DNA of 64,000 nt from Darksidea phi. Its lineage: Eukaryota > Ascomycota > Dothideomycetes > Pleosporales > Lentitheciaceae. The stretch covers positions 415,768-479,767 of the forward strand of contig JASJFT010000012.1 in the NCBI GenBank assembly GCA_030770425.1. Direction: 5' to 3'. A program made the position numbers and the translations under genes. The first letter of the stretch is position 1. Each line of letters begins with the position of its first letter. A model generated the notes under the pieces. The model did not search any database and was not told the origin of the DNA. It worked only from the letters and a program-made list of their open reading frames with translations. Shown here piece by piece: positions 34,423 through 45,486 of this stretch.

Positions 34423-35069
34423 ATGGGTAAAGGTACAAAAATGCTCCCATTGCCCTTCTCAACGAGGAAATAACCGAAAATCAACAATTGCCATACCTCT
34501 CACGTCGCAATACCCGCCTCTGCAATACGCGAGCTCACAGTTGTCTAGGAAAGCCGAGAGGTCTCAACGCCGCGCGCAAGCTGCGCAACCATCGCCGTGA
34601 TGGCCGCTGGGCCGATCTCCATTACAAGAAGCGCCTCCTCGGTACCATGTACAAGTCCTCGCCCTTCGGTGGCTCCTCCCATGCCAAGGGCATCGTCCTC
34701 GAGAAGGTCGGTGTCGAGGCCAAGCAGCCCAACTCCGCCATCCGCAAGTGCGTCAGGGTGCAGTTGATCAAGAACGGAAAGAAGGTCACTGCTTTCGGTA
34801 CGTTACCGCACATCTCATACACCACAAGAGATGGACGATATTAGGAAGACTGCGAAAATGAGATCCATGAGCAGTGCTGATAGAACCCAGTTCCTAACGA
34901 CGGTTGTCTCAACTTCGTAGACGAGAACGACGAAGTCCTCCTCGCTGGTTTCGGTCGAAAGGGCAAAGCCAAGGGTGATATCCCCGGTGTGCGTTTCAAG
35001 GTCGTCAAGGTGTCGGGTGTTGGTCTGTCGGCGCTGTGGAAAGAGAAGAAGGAGAAGCCTAGGTCATAA
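34423..35069 (+). CDS. rps23: Cytosolic ribosomal protein S23 (uS12)
   Basis: Three exons: 34423-34432 (10 nt), 34549-34797, 34891-35069, giving 145 residues, the exact family length. The joined N-terminus reads [20 protein letters not shown]. The conserved [15 protein letters not shown] loop contains the proline that is hydroxylated in many eukaryotes and lies at the decoding centre. The C-terminus is [19 protein letters not shown]. Function: small-subunit protein needed for decoding accuracy. The ten-base first exon and two introns are usual for fungal ribosomal-protein genes. Confidence 0.98.
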
Positions 35070-35683
35070 GCGGCTCGCCAGCATGCAGGCGGACGGTCAC
35101 AATTTTGAGGGATGACGGCCACGAGGGGCGGATCTGCGGACATCACGAAGGAATATCGGAGTCTTACATTGGGGAATCTTCTGTGCTTCTTCCCGCATGA
35201 AATCGGCATGTGACAAAAGATATGATTAGGCTGGTGGGTTAGATAGAAAATCTGACCTGTTCGGGCGCCCAAGCTACTCATGGGACTAGTGATGCTAGAC
35301 CTCACCCATGGCCTGTTCTCCAGCTCGTTTTATCTATTCCAGATACAGAGACAAGCCGCTAATCCCCTAGTGCGATAATTTTCTAAACAAGCTCTATTAT
35401 CTCTTGTATCAAATAAACTTTGGAAAACTTGACAATATTTAGGACTTATCTCTACTCTAGAATCAGCGCTACATTAAACACATTGCACAAGCAAGAAGGT
35501 CCAGAGCCGGCGCGAGTACCATATTAAACCGAACGCTTCCCAGGGAAAAAAAACGCCGCCAGATGCAAGCCGAGGAGTGCAAGGGTATCTAAATGACAAA
35601 CTCCATCCATGCCCATCCACATCTCAAATCCCCAATCTAGTAATCATCTCTCCCTCCCACGACATAGGCCCCACATATCCTCC
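35070..35683. other. Convergent intergenic region
   Basis: Between rps23 and ima1, which converge. The sequence is AT-richer with no supported gene. Confidence 0.5.
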
Positions 35684-37481
35684 CTACTTCGAAAAAAGTC
35701 CATTAAAAGTATCTTCCAACCCCGTTTCCTTCATCTCGCCAAAGAAATCATACTTCAACTGCGGCGCATTGAAAAGCTCCGCATCCCTCCTAACATTACG
35801 CGGCACACCCACGCCCTGCAATCCGCCGGCACCAGCACCAGCCCTAGCACTGGGACCATCCTCCCTGCTCTTTCTATCCTCTTTGAAGAAGTTTGTCCTC
35901 GATTCTTTGAGAGGAGGGGCCCAGACACCCGGTTTCCAGGGGTCTACTTTGGAGGCCGCGGGGGCCTTGGGGGCGGCGGGGATCTTGCGGCGGAAGGGGT
36001 TCGGGTCGGGTTTGCTGAAGAGGGAGATGGGTTCGCGGGCAGGTGCGGGTTGTGTGGGAGGGGAGGAGGGGACTTGTGACCAGGGGGAAGGGATGACGGA
36101 GGGTGCGTGAGGAGCGAAGCGCTTCTGGGTTGGGGTCCAGTCCATGGAGTCGTCTACTTTTGAGCTCGTCTTGCGCTTGTAGGGCGTGGCGAAGTCGCTA
36201 TCTTGGGTAGCTGAGGATATGGAGGTCAGTGTTGGTGACGGGGGGAATGCAGGATTTGATTCGGTGGTGCCGGGGAAGTTGGATGTGAAGGACTGCGCCA
36301 TGGTGTCGAAGCTCGAGTTGTTTGGTAGCGTCGATTTCGCTGCTGATCGCTTTGGCTTTTCGGTGCTGTGAGGGGCGCTCGGGAGGTGAGCGTCTAGCGG
36401 CTGCATGAGCGACTTTGTGGATTGGTAGACGATGCGGACCGAGTTCCATCCGATGATGGTGGCCAGGAGGAGGATGGCGAAAAGTACAGCGTGCGTGTAG
36501 TGGAACCACCTTAGGGGTTCCTCGTCGGTCTCCGCATTCGTGAGGACGTGGAGACCGAGGAAGCGGAACGCAAGTACGGTGATGCGGATACACCAGACAA
36601 ATACGAGGCCGCGCATTCGTCCGCCGGCTCGGTTCGTCTTTTGCTCGAGCCTTGGGTTCCACCAGATGGTAAGAAGATCTGCGACCAAGCCGTACTTTGC
36701 GAGGCGAAGCATATATGGCGAGAGTAGGCAGACCTCATCGACTGCCCTTGGGCCGACTGCTTGGCGGATACAAGTCCGCCAACTAAAGTCATCAACCCCA
36801 TATACATCGCCGTTCGCAACGACAATGCTGCCAAAGCCATGCCAGACAAGTCCAACCACCACGCTGGCGATGTAGGCCCACTTTGCGAGCCAAAGGATGG
36901 CGAGCGTCCAGATTTGGCGCGTAGTGTACGAGTCCGTCTGATACTTCCTGCTCTGCTCCAGCACCCGTCGTAGATTGTCTGCCTTTGCCGCATATCCAGC
37001 GGCTCTGATCTGGGCTTGGACTCGATCGATGCAGTTCTCGCAGACTTGCGGGTAGCGCTCCTCCAGCTCGGCCCGGTACTCGTCGACGGAGGAAGCGTAC
37101 TTTTCGTATTCAGGATCATCTTCGTCTGGTATATATTCCGCAAGCATCTTGTTCAAGAGCAGCTGGTTGCGCTGGCAGGTGTCGCAGAATGGGGACTCGG
37201 TGGGCGCAAACATGACAGGCGTGGGTGAGCGGGAGCGCAAGTATTGCACAGGAGCAGGAGCAGTTGCAGTTGCTTCCACGGGCGGATCGGTGATTTCTCC
37301 CCGCTGAGACAGGTGTCAGTAGACGACTATACAGGCCAACGCGCTGGGGACATACATCATCGAGGTGATTCACCGCGTCGCAGTACGGACACAGCCATGT
37401 CCGCGGAATGCCTGCCTGATCGTTGCGGCAACATGTGTTGCAATAGTGGCAGCAAAGTTGGCGTCGGAGCAGACGGGGCAT
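35684..37481 (-). CDS. ima1: Inner nuclear membrane protein Ima1 (Samp1/NET5 family)
   Basis: Two exons on the minus strand, 37481-37356 and 37303-35684, giving 581 residues. The N-terminus holds paired Cys-x2-Cys motifs (CCHYCNT, WLCPYCDAVNH), then FCDTCQRNQLLLNKMLAEYI and VCENCIDRVQAQIRAAGYAA, the zinc-binding Ima1 N-terminal domain. Several membrane helices follow (IWTLAILWLAKWAYIASVVV; LVFVWCIRITVLAFRFLGLH; HAVLFAILLLATIIGW). The C-terminal about 230 residues are disordered, Ser/Pro-rich. Known family role: integral inner nuclear membrane protein linking heterochromatin and centromeres to the LINC complex and microtubule forces. The gene is divergent from the mitoribosomal gene, 293 bp apart. 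Confidence 0.88.
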
Positions 37482-37774
37482 GGTGTAAGTGCCTTGTGAA
37501 CGCGCATCGATGTCGCCGCCCGTTGTTGCTCGGAGATGTCTTGGCGAGGTGTGAGCGCCGCGAAATTTGGCTGCTCCGACTTCCGTTTTTGCACCTCAAG
37601 TATTCTTTACTAGGGACCACCCAACGCGCAGAGGTTGATGGTCGAAGCTCCTGGAAGCTCACGTCTCAGCATCTTTTAATCAGCTCATTCATTGTTCAGT
37701 TCCATTCCTTTGTCTGCCGATGGCTCGATAGCCGCACCCTGAACGCATCGCAATCCGTCGCCCGCTCGCCCACC

Positions 37775-39407
37775 ATGAGCCAATTGGCCAAGGTACCGCT
37801 GCGCACGGCAAAGCGCCTTAAAAAGCTCAAAGAAATCAAAAAAGTCGAAACTGCCATCAGGTGGCATGAGCGAGCGCGCAAAAACCGCCAAGCCGTTGCG
37901 ACGGACCGCTACGAATCCAAGCAGACTGTCCTCGGGCTCATGAAATGGGAAAAGGAACAAGTAAAACATGTCAAGAGCAGGGCGTTGGAGCATGCTCGTG
38001 AGGACTGGAAACTGGGGCCGCTGCGACCGAATCGCGCCATTGGCCACGAAGCTTCGACGTACGGAGCGTTGGACCAGGAAGGGATGAGGAGACCTCCCAT
38101 TCCAGTTCGCGTGCAGAAGCACCGCAATGAGATCAGGGAGAAAAGGGGACTGGAGCTAGAGTACCCTCTCGTGGTAGACGACAAGAAATACTTCCACATT
38201 GTGGAGGATGATCGTGTCGTGGTCATCAAAGGGAGGGAAAAAGGCAAGATTGGCATCGTTAGCGAAGTTCTCGATAGTTCGCACGAGGTTGTCATCAAGG
38301 ACCTCAACACGGTATGTTGAACTTAGTATATTTTCGCATTTCTACTCACGTCTCTAGCACTACGCCGATGGCCGCGTTTGGAACACGCCCGACGGCACAC
38401 CCGCACCGCCAAAACGCGAAACCAATAATGCAATCCCACTCGCAGATGTTCGTCTCGTCGTACCCTATCGTATCACTACTACAACCGCTTCCGGCGAGAA
38501 GAAGGAAATCTTCCAAGATGTCGTTGTGGACAAGGTTATCATGGAGCGACATACTACAGGCATTGATCCCTATACCGGCATCGACTATGGTAAGGATGAG
38601 TTCCCCGAGGAGCACCGCTTCGACCCCGAAACCGGGCTCCCAATCTTCAAACGCTACATCGCTGGGACAAGGAGTCTCATCCAGTGGCCATGGGAGTTCG
38701 ATCCGGAGGAGCATAAGGAGCCTGAGCGGGAAGTAGGGAATACATCGGACGAGAAATCGGGGGTTAGAAAGGGTCGGATAGGCAGGAGTCTTGACTGGTT
38801 GAAGAGCAGAACCAGCGGAGCCAAGAACCTCGTGGCCATAACCAAGAAACAGCAAGAGGAGGCGAAGGAGCAAAAAAGACGAGAGCAAGACGAGAAGGAC
38901 TTCGTCAATATCGAACAGGGCATCAATGAAGCACAGGAAAAGACGTACCTGAAGAGCAAGGTCCAGAAACTGCCTCCAGACTCCGACGACGACACCGGCC
39001 GCAACCTCGCCGAAGTCAGCGAGGAAAGCCGTTCCTTCTACCCAACGCTCATCTACCCGCCCTTTCCCAACGAACTCTCCACCGAACTCGCGGAAGATAT
39101 CCGCCTCAAAGCGCGCGCCGACGCAAAAGACAAGTCTGAATCTGACACCGCACGGCAGGACCTTGCCAGGAAAGTCAAGGAAAAGAAAGAAAGGGCAGCA
39201 AGAAGGGAGGCTGAAAAGTTGGAGGTCATGAAGACGCCTTTGCAGTTGAGATGGGAGGTTGAGCGCGCGAAAAAGCTCAGAGAGGAGAAGCCGTTGGTGC
39301 ACATGGATGCCTTGATGCTCGCTCTCGGAAGTCATATGCAGGCTCAAGGCATCAAGCTTACGCCGAAGAGGCTGAAGGCTGCGGAGAAGGAGGTGCATGT
39401 TGATTGA
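37775..39407 (+). CDS. mrpl40: Mitochondrial large-subunit ribosomal protein uL24m (Mrpl40 type)
   Basis: Two exons, 37775-38311 and 38358-39407, giving 528 residues. The start is ATG in CACCATGAG; the open frame upstream is leader. A KOW motif sits at about 145-180 (DDRVVVIKGREKGKIGIVSE, then VVIKDLNTHYADG across the intron), which is the uL24 signature. Bacterial L24 is about 100 residues; fungal mitochondrial versions carry long extensions like the charged, Lys/Glu-rich helical C-terminus here (about 330-520). Function: early-assembling protein of the mitochondrial large ribosomal subunit, near the exit tunnel. Family assignment is strong. Exact orthology rests on the KOW placement and the extended size. 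Confidence 0.85.
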
Positions 39408-39742
39408 GTGAATGGCAGGGGGATGGAGTGTATGAATGGACACGGGCTGTATATTTTGGGTGTGTTTGCATTTGCGTTGTAGCATACTGTAGATATAAGG
39501 TTTCTCTGTGTAAGATACATGATCGGATTGTGTACCCGGGAATGTAGTATGTATCGAATTCGTTTGGGGTATCTAGCTTCGTAACATGTACAATCCTCTC
39601 CGTAACGCCCTGGGTTATGCTTCCTGTCGTCGTGTACACGTCTCCGTATTCTACCACCGCACACCATCACAACTTCCTCGCAATCCTGTCCACCAACCAT
39701 AGAAACTCTCCCACGCCATCTCCTTCACAAAACCTAACCACC
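39408..39742. other. Convergent intergenic region
   Basis: Between mrpl40 and alg14, which converge. Nothing beyond 3' flanks is seen. Confidence 0.5.
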
Positions 39743-40600
39743 TCAAACAAGCACCCCCCAAAACTCCGCCTTTCCTCCACCACTCCCCTCCACGCCCTCC
39801 CACTGCACCAGAAACCGATCCACAACCCAAACCAGCAACTTCCCACTCAGACTCAACGTCTTGACCCTTGCAAAACTCTCCACATACACCGTCCGACACA
39901 TGCCCCTCGTCTGTGCACCCTTCCAGTTGAAGAACCGCAGTAGAGTGGCCGCTAGAACAACGATGACGGCGGTGGCCGGTCCGTTCACGATGATCAAGCT
40001 GGGTAGGTCGCGGGCAGCTGCTTCATAGGGCGTTTGAGGAGACTGGTTAGGGAGGAGCGGGGGTGCGGATAGGAGAGGCGTGAAGGAGGAGTAGAAGGTA
40101 CGGAGGGAGGATAGAGGGGTTGTAAGGAGGGATTGGTGGATTTTGCGGGCGCGCGGGATGGTCGATATGTTGTAGTAATCCGGCCCCACACATACAGGCC
40201 TCTCTTCCACCTCTCCCTTCCTCCTTCCCTCCTCCTCCCCGTTCTCGTTCTTGTGGACTGTCGTGTCCGCCCTCGCCTTCTTAACCCGCCGCTCAAGCTC
40301 CCTCTCAAACTCCACTGCCCGCTGCGCACTAAACGCATCCCCTCCACTCACCACATACGTCCTATGCGTCCACTTCCTCGTATCTAGCTCCCGTAGCAAG
40401 TAAAACATCTCATGTGTATGCCCGCCCGAGCCTAGCACAATTAATATGCGCGAGGCGATTGGGCGTTTGCGAAAGGGCGGCGGGCGGAAGGGCGATGGTG
40501 GGAGGATGGCGAGGAGACGTAGAGTCGCTATTACGAAGAGTGTGGCGAGGAGGGCGAGGAGGAAGGAGAGAGTGTAGAGGGCGGATAGTGGAGGTGCCAT
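39743..40600 (-). CDS. alg14: Alg14, membrane anchor subunit of UDP-GlcNAc transferase
   Basis: A single exon of 285 residues if it starts at the ATG at 40600 (MAPPLSALYTLSFLLALLAT), where the N-terminal hydrophobic anchor expected of Alg14 begins at once. An in-frame ATG at 40744 would add 48 residues of Pro/Thr/Ser-rich sequence before it and is less likely. The signature ILIVLGSGGHTHEMFYLL and RTYVVSGGDAFSAQ segments are present, as are CVGPDYYNISTIPRARKIHQ and DLPSLIIVNGPATAVIVVL. Known role: Alg14 anchors Alg13 at the ER face, and together they add the second GlcNAc to dolichol-PP-GlcNAc in N-glycan synthesis. The insert at about 125-155 is charged and probably a loop. Confidence 0.9.
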   Translation of the reverse strand: MAPPLSALYTLSFLLALLATLFVIATLRLLAILPPSPFRPPPFRKRPIASRILIVLGSGGHTHEMFYLLRELDTRKWTHRTYVVSGGDAFSAQRAVEFERELERRVKKARADTTVHKNENGEEEGRRKGEVEERPVCVGPDYYNISTIPRARKIHQSLLTTPLSSLRTFYSSFTPLLSAPPLLPNQSPQTPYEAAARDLPSLIIVNGPATAVIVVLAATLLRFFNWKGAQTRGMCRTVYVESFARVKTLSLSGKLLVWVVDRFLVQWEGVEGSGGGKAEFWGVLV

Positions 40601-41163
40601 TGGTGGTGCGATTGGAGTTGTTGCGGTCGGCTGGGTGGCTGGGAAGCTTTTGTAGGGAGGTGAGGTGATGGGGTGAATGCTAGGGAGAGTGGGGGGTGCG
40701 CATAGTGAGTGTAGCGATGTTTGAGTGTGAAGGCGTTGTAGCATATCGAGCTTCAAGTTACGTGTTTGTGGTGGGGGAGCCCCCCAGCCAATCACACGCT
40801 CTCTATGCGCGAGTTCACGTGTTGATAAAGTTCTATCACTTCATCGTACATATACATGCTTAAGATACACACTGCGGAGTTTTCCAAATTTGATAGATTC
40901 AAATACTATTGTTCGGTGTGCATGCTCTTTTGCCTCCGGTCAATTGACTCCATGTAGCGGGGTATATTCATGCCATGCTCTGGCTCCAAGTCTGCCGCAC
41001 TTCCCTTCGCTTTGTAAAGTCTATATGTAGCAGAGATGTAATCATAGAGTAATGTCTTCTGTCCGGTAGTGGTCTGCTACGATGCGGTATAGATAGGATG
41101 GTGCGTGACCGCCACTAGTCGATCGTTAGCATACATGTATGCGTGATATATCCAAGTAAAGAC
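40601..41163. other. Intergenic, alg14 promoter side
   Basis: Between two minus-strand genes. Contains the alg14 upstream region and the eIF2B-beta 3' flank. No other feature is seen. Confidence 0.5.
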
Positions 41164-42583
41164 TCACAGGTTGGTAATGTAGAGGTCCACCAAATCCGCA
41201 GGCACATAATCGTACATTGGATTCTCAACGTCCACCTTGTCCACAAATTCCCCGTCCTCATATGGCACCACACTACCCGCATCGCCATATTCGATAAGCT
41301 CGTTGATATCGAACGGATAAACCGGGCTCAGCTTGTAAACACCACTGAGCACCATGACGGGCACCCGGTGCTCTTTTGCTGTTTTTGCGATCATGTGAGC
41401 GCCGGCCGCTGCGACAAGTCCCCCGTTGGCCAGTACGGTATGTGTTGCTAGAACAACCTTATTGACGCGTGACATGATGGCAAATACATGTGAGTCTGGG
41501 ATAACGTACACTGGAATACCGACAGCTGTGAGCGGCTTCCACTGATCGTCCTCCTCGTGCATATGTGATTCCCGTTTTCGTCCAGTAAGCAGGATCCCGT
41601 GAGTGGCCTCGTTGTCGTGAGGATGGGTTTCAGCATGCACGACGGTGAACTTTCGCTTTTTTGCCGCGCTAAGAAGGAATTTCTGGACCGTGGTCGATGC
41701 CGTGTGAGTGAGGATAATTTCGTTCGCGTGGATGTGCTCGAGCGCAACGCTGGCAATTTGGTCATCTGACTGTTCTAATTCGTCTTGTAGCTCTCTTATG
41801 CCGTCCATGACTTCACCCTTGAGATCAAGGTTTGCCCTGTTGCTGAGTTCCGCGAGCCGGTCGAGGTTTAAACTTTGGGAGCTCTTCCCGTCGGGTGATG
41901 CTTGGCCAGTGGGCGTGCTCGCGTTGGACGAGTCAACCGGCTGCGAGAACAGACCAAATAGCGAGTTCACTAGGGGCGCAGCAGAGCTAGGAGCATATGA
42001 GGTGTGTGAAGTGAGCAGAGGCGGTCGCCTTGACAGCTCCCCCGAGTCAGACATGTCGGACTGCTGCAGACTCGAATCCATCGGCTCGGCTATCGCGTGC
42101 TTCAGGGGACTGAAGGTCGATATACTCGAAGAGAGTTGCGGCCGGGCGATTGTGTCGTGGTGTGTAGATGTGCTGCGGCCCGCGTCACTTCCACCAGTAG
42201 TTTCTCCCGTATTGTCGTCGAGGACCTCCCTGACCAGACCCAATACTCGTCGCACTATATTCCCTACAACCACTTCACGAGGCTGCGCGGCGATCAACCG
42301 CCTGCCGACTTGCCGTATACGCTCCATCATCTTCGCAGCGTCCCGCCCTTTGAACTCGCCCACAAGGCGCAGCATGAGGGCCGTAGTAGCTATGGCGCAT
42401 GGTCGCGAGTTCCGTATTTGGCGGCGCTTGAGGAGACTGTTTGCGGTCAGTTGTCAAGTGTTAATGAGCTGCTAAGAGACTGTACGCTATGAGGTGCTCG
42501 ACGGAGGGGTCGGCGGGGGTGGTTTTGAGGGTTTTGAGGAAGGACGACAGCCCTGGTGCTAGCGGCACCACGCCTTGTGCCAT
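41164..42583 (-). CDS. gcd7: Translation initiation factor eIF2B subunit beta
   Basis: Two exons on the minus strand, 42583-42486 and 42436-41164, giving 456 residues. The start ATG at 42583 gives MAQGVVPLAPGLSSFLKTLK. Splicing a 49-bp intron joins VEHLIA to LLKRRQIRNSRPCAIATTAL, a conserved N-terminal helix of the eIF2B alpha/beta/delta family. The C-terminal Rossmann-like domain shows NEIILTHTASTTVQKFLLSA, FTVVHAETHP and VNKVVLATHTVLANGGLVAA. A Ser/Thr-rich insert lies at about 90-190. Known role: regulatory subunit of the eIF2 guanine-nucleotide exchange factor, sensing eIF2-alpha phosphorylation in the general amino-acid control and stress response. Divergent from nem1. Confidence 0.94.
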
Positions 42584-43170
42584 ATTGTTGTACCCGTGTG
42601 TATAAGGTAGCGGTTTGCCAGCTCTTTTCGGGCGGTAGAGTAGGTGTAGCTCGAGATGTCTGTTGGCGGGGTGTGAACCGGGCAGAAGTCGAAATTGTGC
42701 CGCACAGATTAATCCTAGAGATTGGGCACTTGGATAAATTGAGGCTCGGGGATAGGCAAGCCTCTATGCGGCTTTTAACGTTGCGGTGGTGGTTTGGGCG
42801 AAGTGTGAGTAAGTCTGAGTCTTGGGTACTGTGACTGCAATGCAATTCTACTTTCGGTGGTGCACGGGCTCGGCGCTCTGCAGCAGGCCATCGTCATTGC
42901 CTGTTCGGGCGCTTCCAGTCTTCCATCTATCTCCTCTCCCAGCTGCCATCGTCCTCCCTTCTGCTGCTGGCCCTTGGGTGCCTTGCTCGACGCCGTCAAC
43001 CGTTCCAGCGATCCCTGCAGTCCTCTCACCAGCCGCTGTCCGGCGCGCCGTCAGCTCGCCCCAGGCCACAACACTCCAGACCCCTGTAAACACGTCGCCT
43101 CCAACCCCGCGATAGGTGCCCATACGTACAACTGTTGGGGCTGCAGTCACACGTCCATGGCTGCGGCCAG
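42584..43170. promoter_or_regulatory. Shared upstream region of eIF2B-beta and nem1
   Basis: A 587-bp divergent interval containing both promoters. No other gene or specific operator is recognised. Confidence 0.45.
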
Positions 43171-44873
43171 ATGAATGTTCTCGCGCACATCAACACGCCC
43201 CCGCCCAGCCCAGCCCGATCGCGCGCCCCATCCGCAGGCAACGTCTTCCAAGCACAACCTCGGTCTACCTCTCCCCAGCAGTCGAAGGATGCGGGCGCAG
43301 AGCTTATAGCATCTGAGAACAATTCGGGCAACATGGTCACCAGGAGGATGGACGGCGCAACCCACACCGAGACGGACGCGACAGCATCCGGGTTCGACGA
43401 GAAGACGCCGCTCCTTAACAGCTCCAACGGGCCCCCCTTTCCGGAAGCGCAGGCATCGAAAAGACAACTGTTACCGCAACGGATAGCTGGCGCATTCATC
43501 AGAGGCCTTCAGCTCCTCACATGGCCAGTCGTGTCGGCGGGCACGTACATAATTGCCTGTTTCCATTACGAGGACGGGAGTTTCTCACTGGTTGCGCCCG
43601 TCTACCACATAGCGTACTCGTTCACTCGGCCGCGCCGGAAAAAGGCAAACACAGAAGCAATACGGACAGCAGCATCTTCGAGCAATAATGAGAAGGAGAG
43701 GCGCAACAGTAGAAGGTTGAACGCGGAGCAGTCCAAGAGCAGAAGGCCGGTGCGACGCTCGCCCTCCAACGTCTCCAGCGTTTCCAATTCAACCGCGATG
43801 ACATCCGATTCGGAGAGTGAACGGCCGCCCACGAGGGACGACGAGCTCGATACGCCGTCCCGCCACACAAGATCCAAGTCGATGGCCTCATCCGCATCCG
43901 AGGAGATATCGCCCGCAAAGCGGCAGATTCGGATCAAGTTGCACAATGAGGAAGCTCTAAGACAGCGCAAAGCAGCGAAGAAGACATCCCGTACTGACAC
44001 CAAAGGGGGGTTGCAAGTGTCGGCTGAGGCTGCGAATGCGCTGAAGTCGCCCATTGGCCCCATCGCCGCCAAACAACTGACAAAATTCCCGCGAGTGCCA
44101 CAACCCCCGCGCCCCTTGATCCCTCGGCGTCAGCCATCGTACTCGGCATCAGGGGGTTCAGCCGTCGGTCCGCACCAGAAGACGCTGGTCATCGACCTCG
44201 ACGAAACGCTGATCCACAGCATGGCCAAAGGCGGGCGCTACACGACCGGCCACATGGTCGAGGTGAAGCTGCAACAGCCTGTCGGTGCCGGTGGCCAGAT
44301 CATCGGCCCTCAAGTTCCTATATTATACTATGTTCATAAGCGGCCTCATTGTGACGAGTTCCTGAAAAAGGTACGACTGCGAGCATCCTCGAGGGAGCAC
44401 TCAGCTGATCGCTGACCATAGGTCTGTAAATGGTATAATCTTATAATCTTCACTGCATCGGTGCAGGAATACGCTGATCCCGTCATCGACTGGCTGGAAG
44501 CCGAGCGCAAGTACTTCACAGGCAGGTACTATAGACAGCACTGCACCTTCCGCAATGGGGCGTACATCAAAGACCTGGCCCAAGTTGAGCCCGACCTCAG
44601 CAGGGTCATGATCATTGATAACAGCCCCATGTGCTACTTTTTCCACGAAGGTAAGATATGACGGGCCCTCACGTGCGGCCGCGCCAATACGAACGCACGA
44701 GCGCCGACTGACGCATGTAATACACAGACAATGCGATTCCTATCGAGGGCTGGATCAGCGATCCGACCGACAATGGCTTGCTGCATCTCGTACCGCTGCT
44801 CGAGGGCTTGCAGTATGTGACCGACGTGCGTGCGTTGCTCTCACTACGCATGGGTCAGCCGCAGTCGGCCTAA
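43171..44873 (+). CDS. nem1: Nem1-type nuclear-envelope lipin phosphatase
   Basis: Three exons: 43171-44370, 44422-44650, 44728-44873, giving 524 residues. The start is the first ATG in a Pro/Ser-rich N-terminus. A hydrophobic stretch at about 107-150 (GAFIRGLQLLTWPVVSAGTY and onward) is the membrane hairpin. A long disordered, basic and Ser-rich linker follows. The C-terminal catalytic domain has the haloacid-dehalogenase phosphatase motif DLDET at Asp342/Asp344 (TLVIDLDETLIHSM), then WYNLIIFTASVQEYADPVID and MIIDNSPMCYFFHE. Known role: with Spo7 it dephosphorylates the phosphatidate phosphatase Pah1/lipin at the ER and nuclear membrane, controlling lipid storage and nuclear shape. The catalytic domain is complete across all splice joins. 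Confidence 0.93.
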
Positions 44874-45486
44874 CGAGGAGCTGAAGCACAAGAGAGAGGA
44901 ATGATGGTAACATTTCCGTATACGCAGCATATTCTAATGTTCACTGTATGATAGAGAGGCGCCGTTAGCTATGCCGAGAGCCGCTGTTTGGAGAGTCAGA
45001 TACCCACATTAAACTACCGTTCATCTACGCAGCACTTGTCATCGACCTGTTCATACTTGTTTGGGATGTCTCGGTCCGTTCTACCGGAGATGGTCGTTGT
45101 GTTTCGCCGGCCCGATCTTGCGCCCGCCCACGCAAAATGTGGGATCCTTGGCGCGCCGGCCTACCCCCATGTGTATTTGCTAAGCCATTTTACATCAACC
45201 CGATGACTTGATGCTGCAGGAACATCGACCGCCTTATCGCCCCACGAGCATGCCCCACGTACACCATTCAATCCGCAGGCCCAGTTGCAGGGGTTTTCTC
45301 CTTCGAATCATTCATTCAAGCCGCAGCTTGCTTATTGCTCCTTCGGTTGCCACGCTGCGATGCACCTTTCGTGGTTATGTTGCCAATATCCCATGTGTTT
45401 TATCAGACCGCAACACATCGTTCAATGTATACGATAGGGAGTAGTGGTCTTGGTTCGAACGTTCTTGGTGCGAATTGCTCGAGAAG
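44874..45486. other. Intergenic, upstream of the NLR-like gene
   Basis: Contains the nem1 3' flank and the presumed promoter of the NLR-like gene. Open frames here are short. Nothing else is recognised. Confidence 0.5.

Noticed and set aside
34433..34548. First RPS23 intron considered as a snoRNA host.
   Set aside because: I could not find paired C/D or H/ACA boxes with confidence by eye.
45000..45060. A possible tRNA, from GGTTCGAAC-like text near 45450.
   Set aside because: No matching acceptor stem or anticodon arm could be paired around it. I found no convincing tRNA or rRNA in the window.
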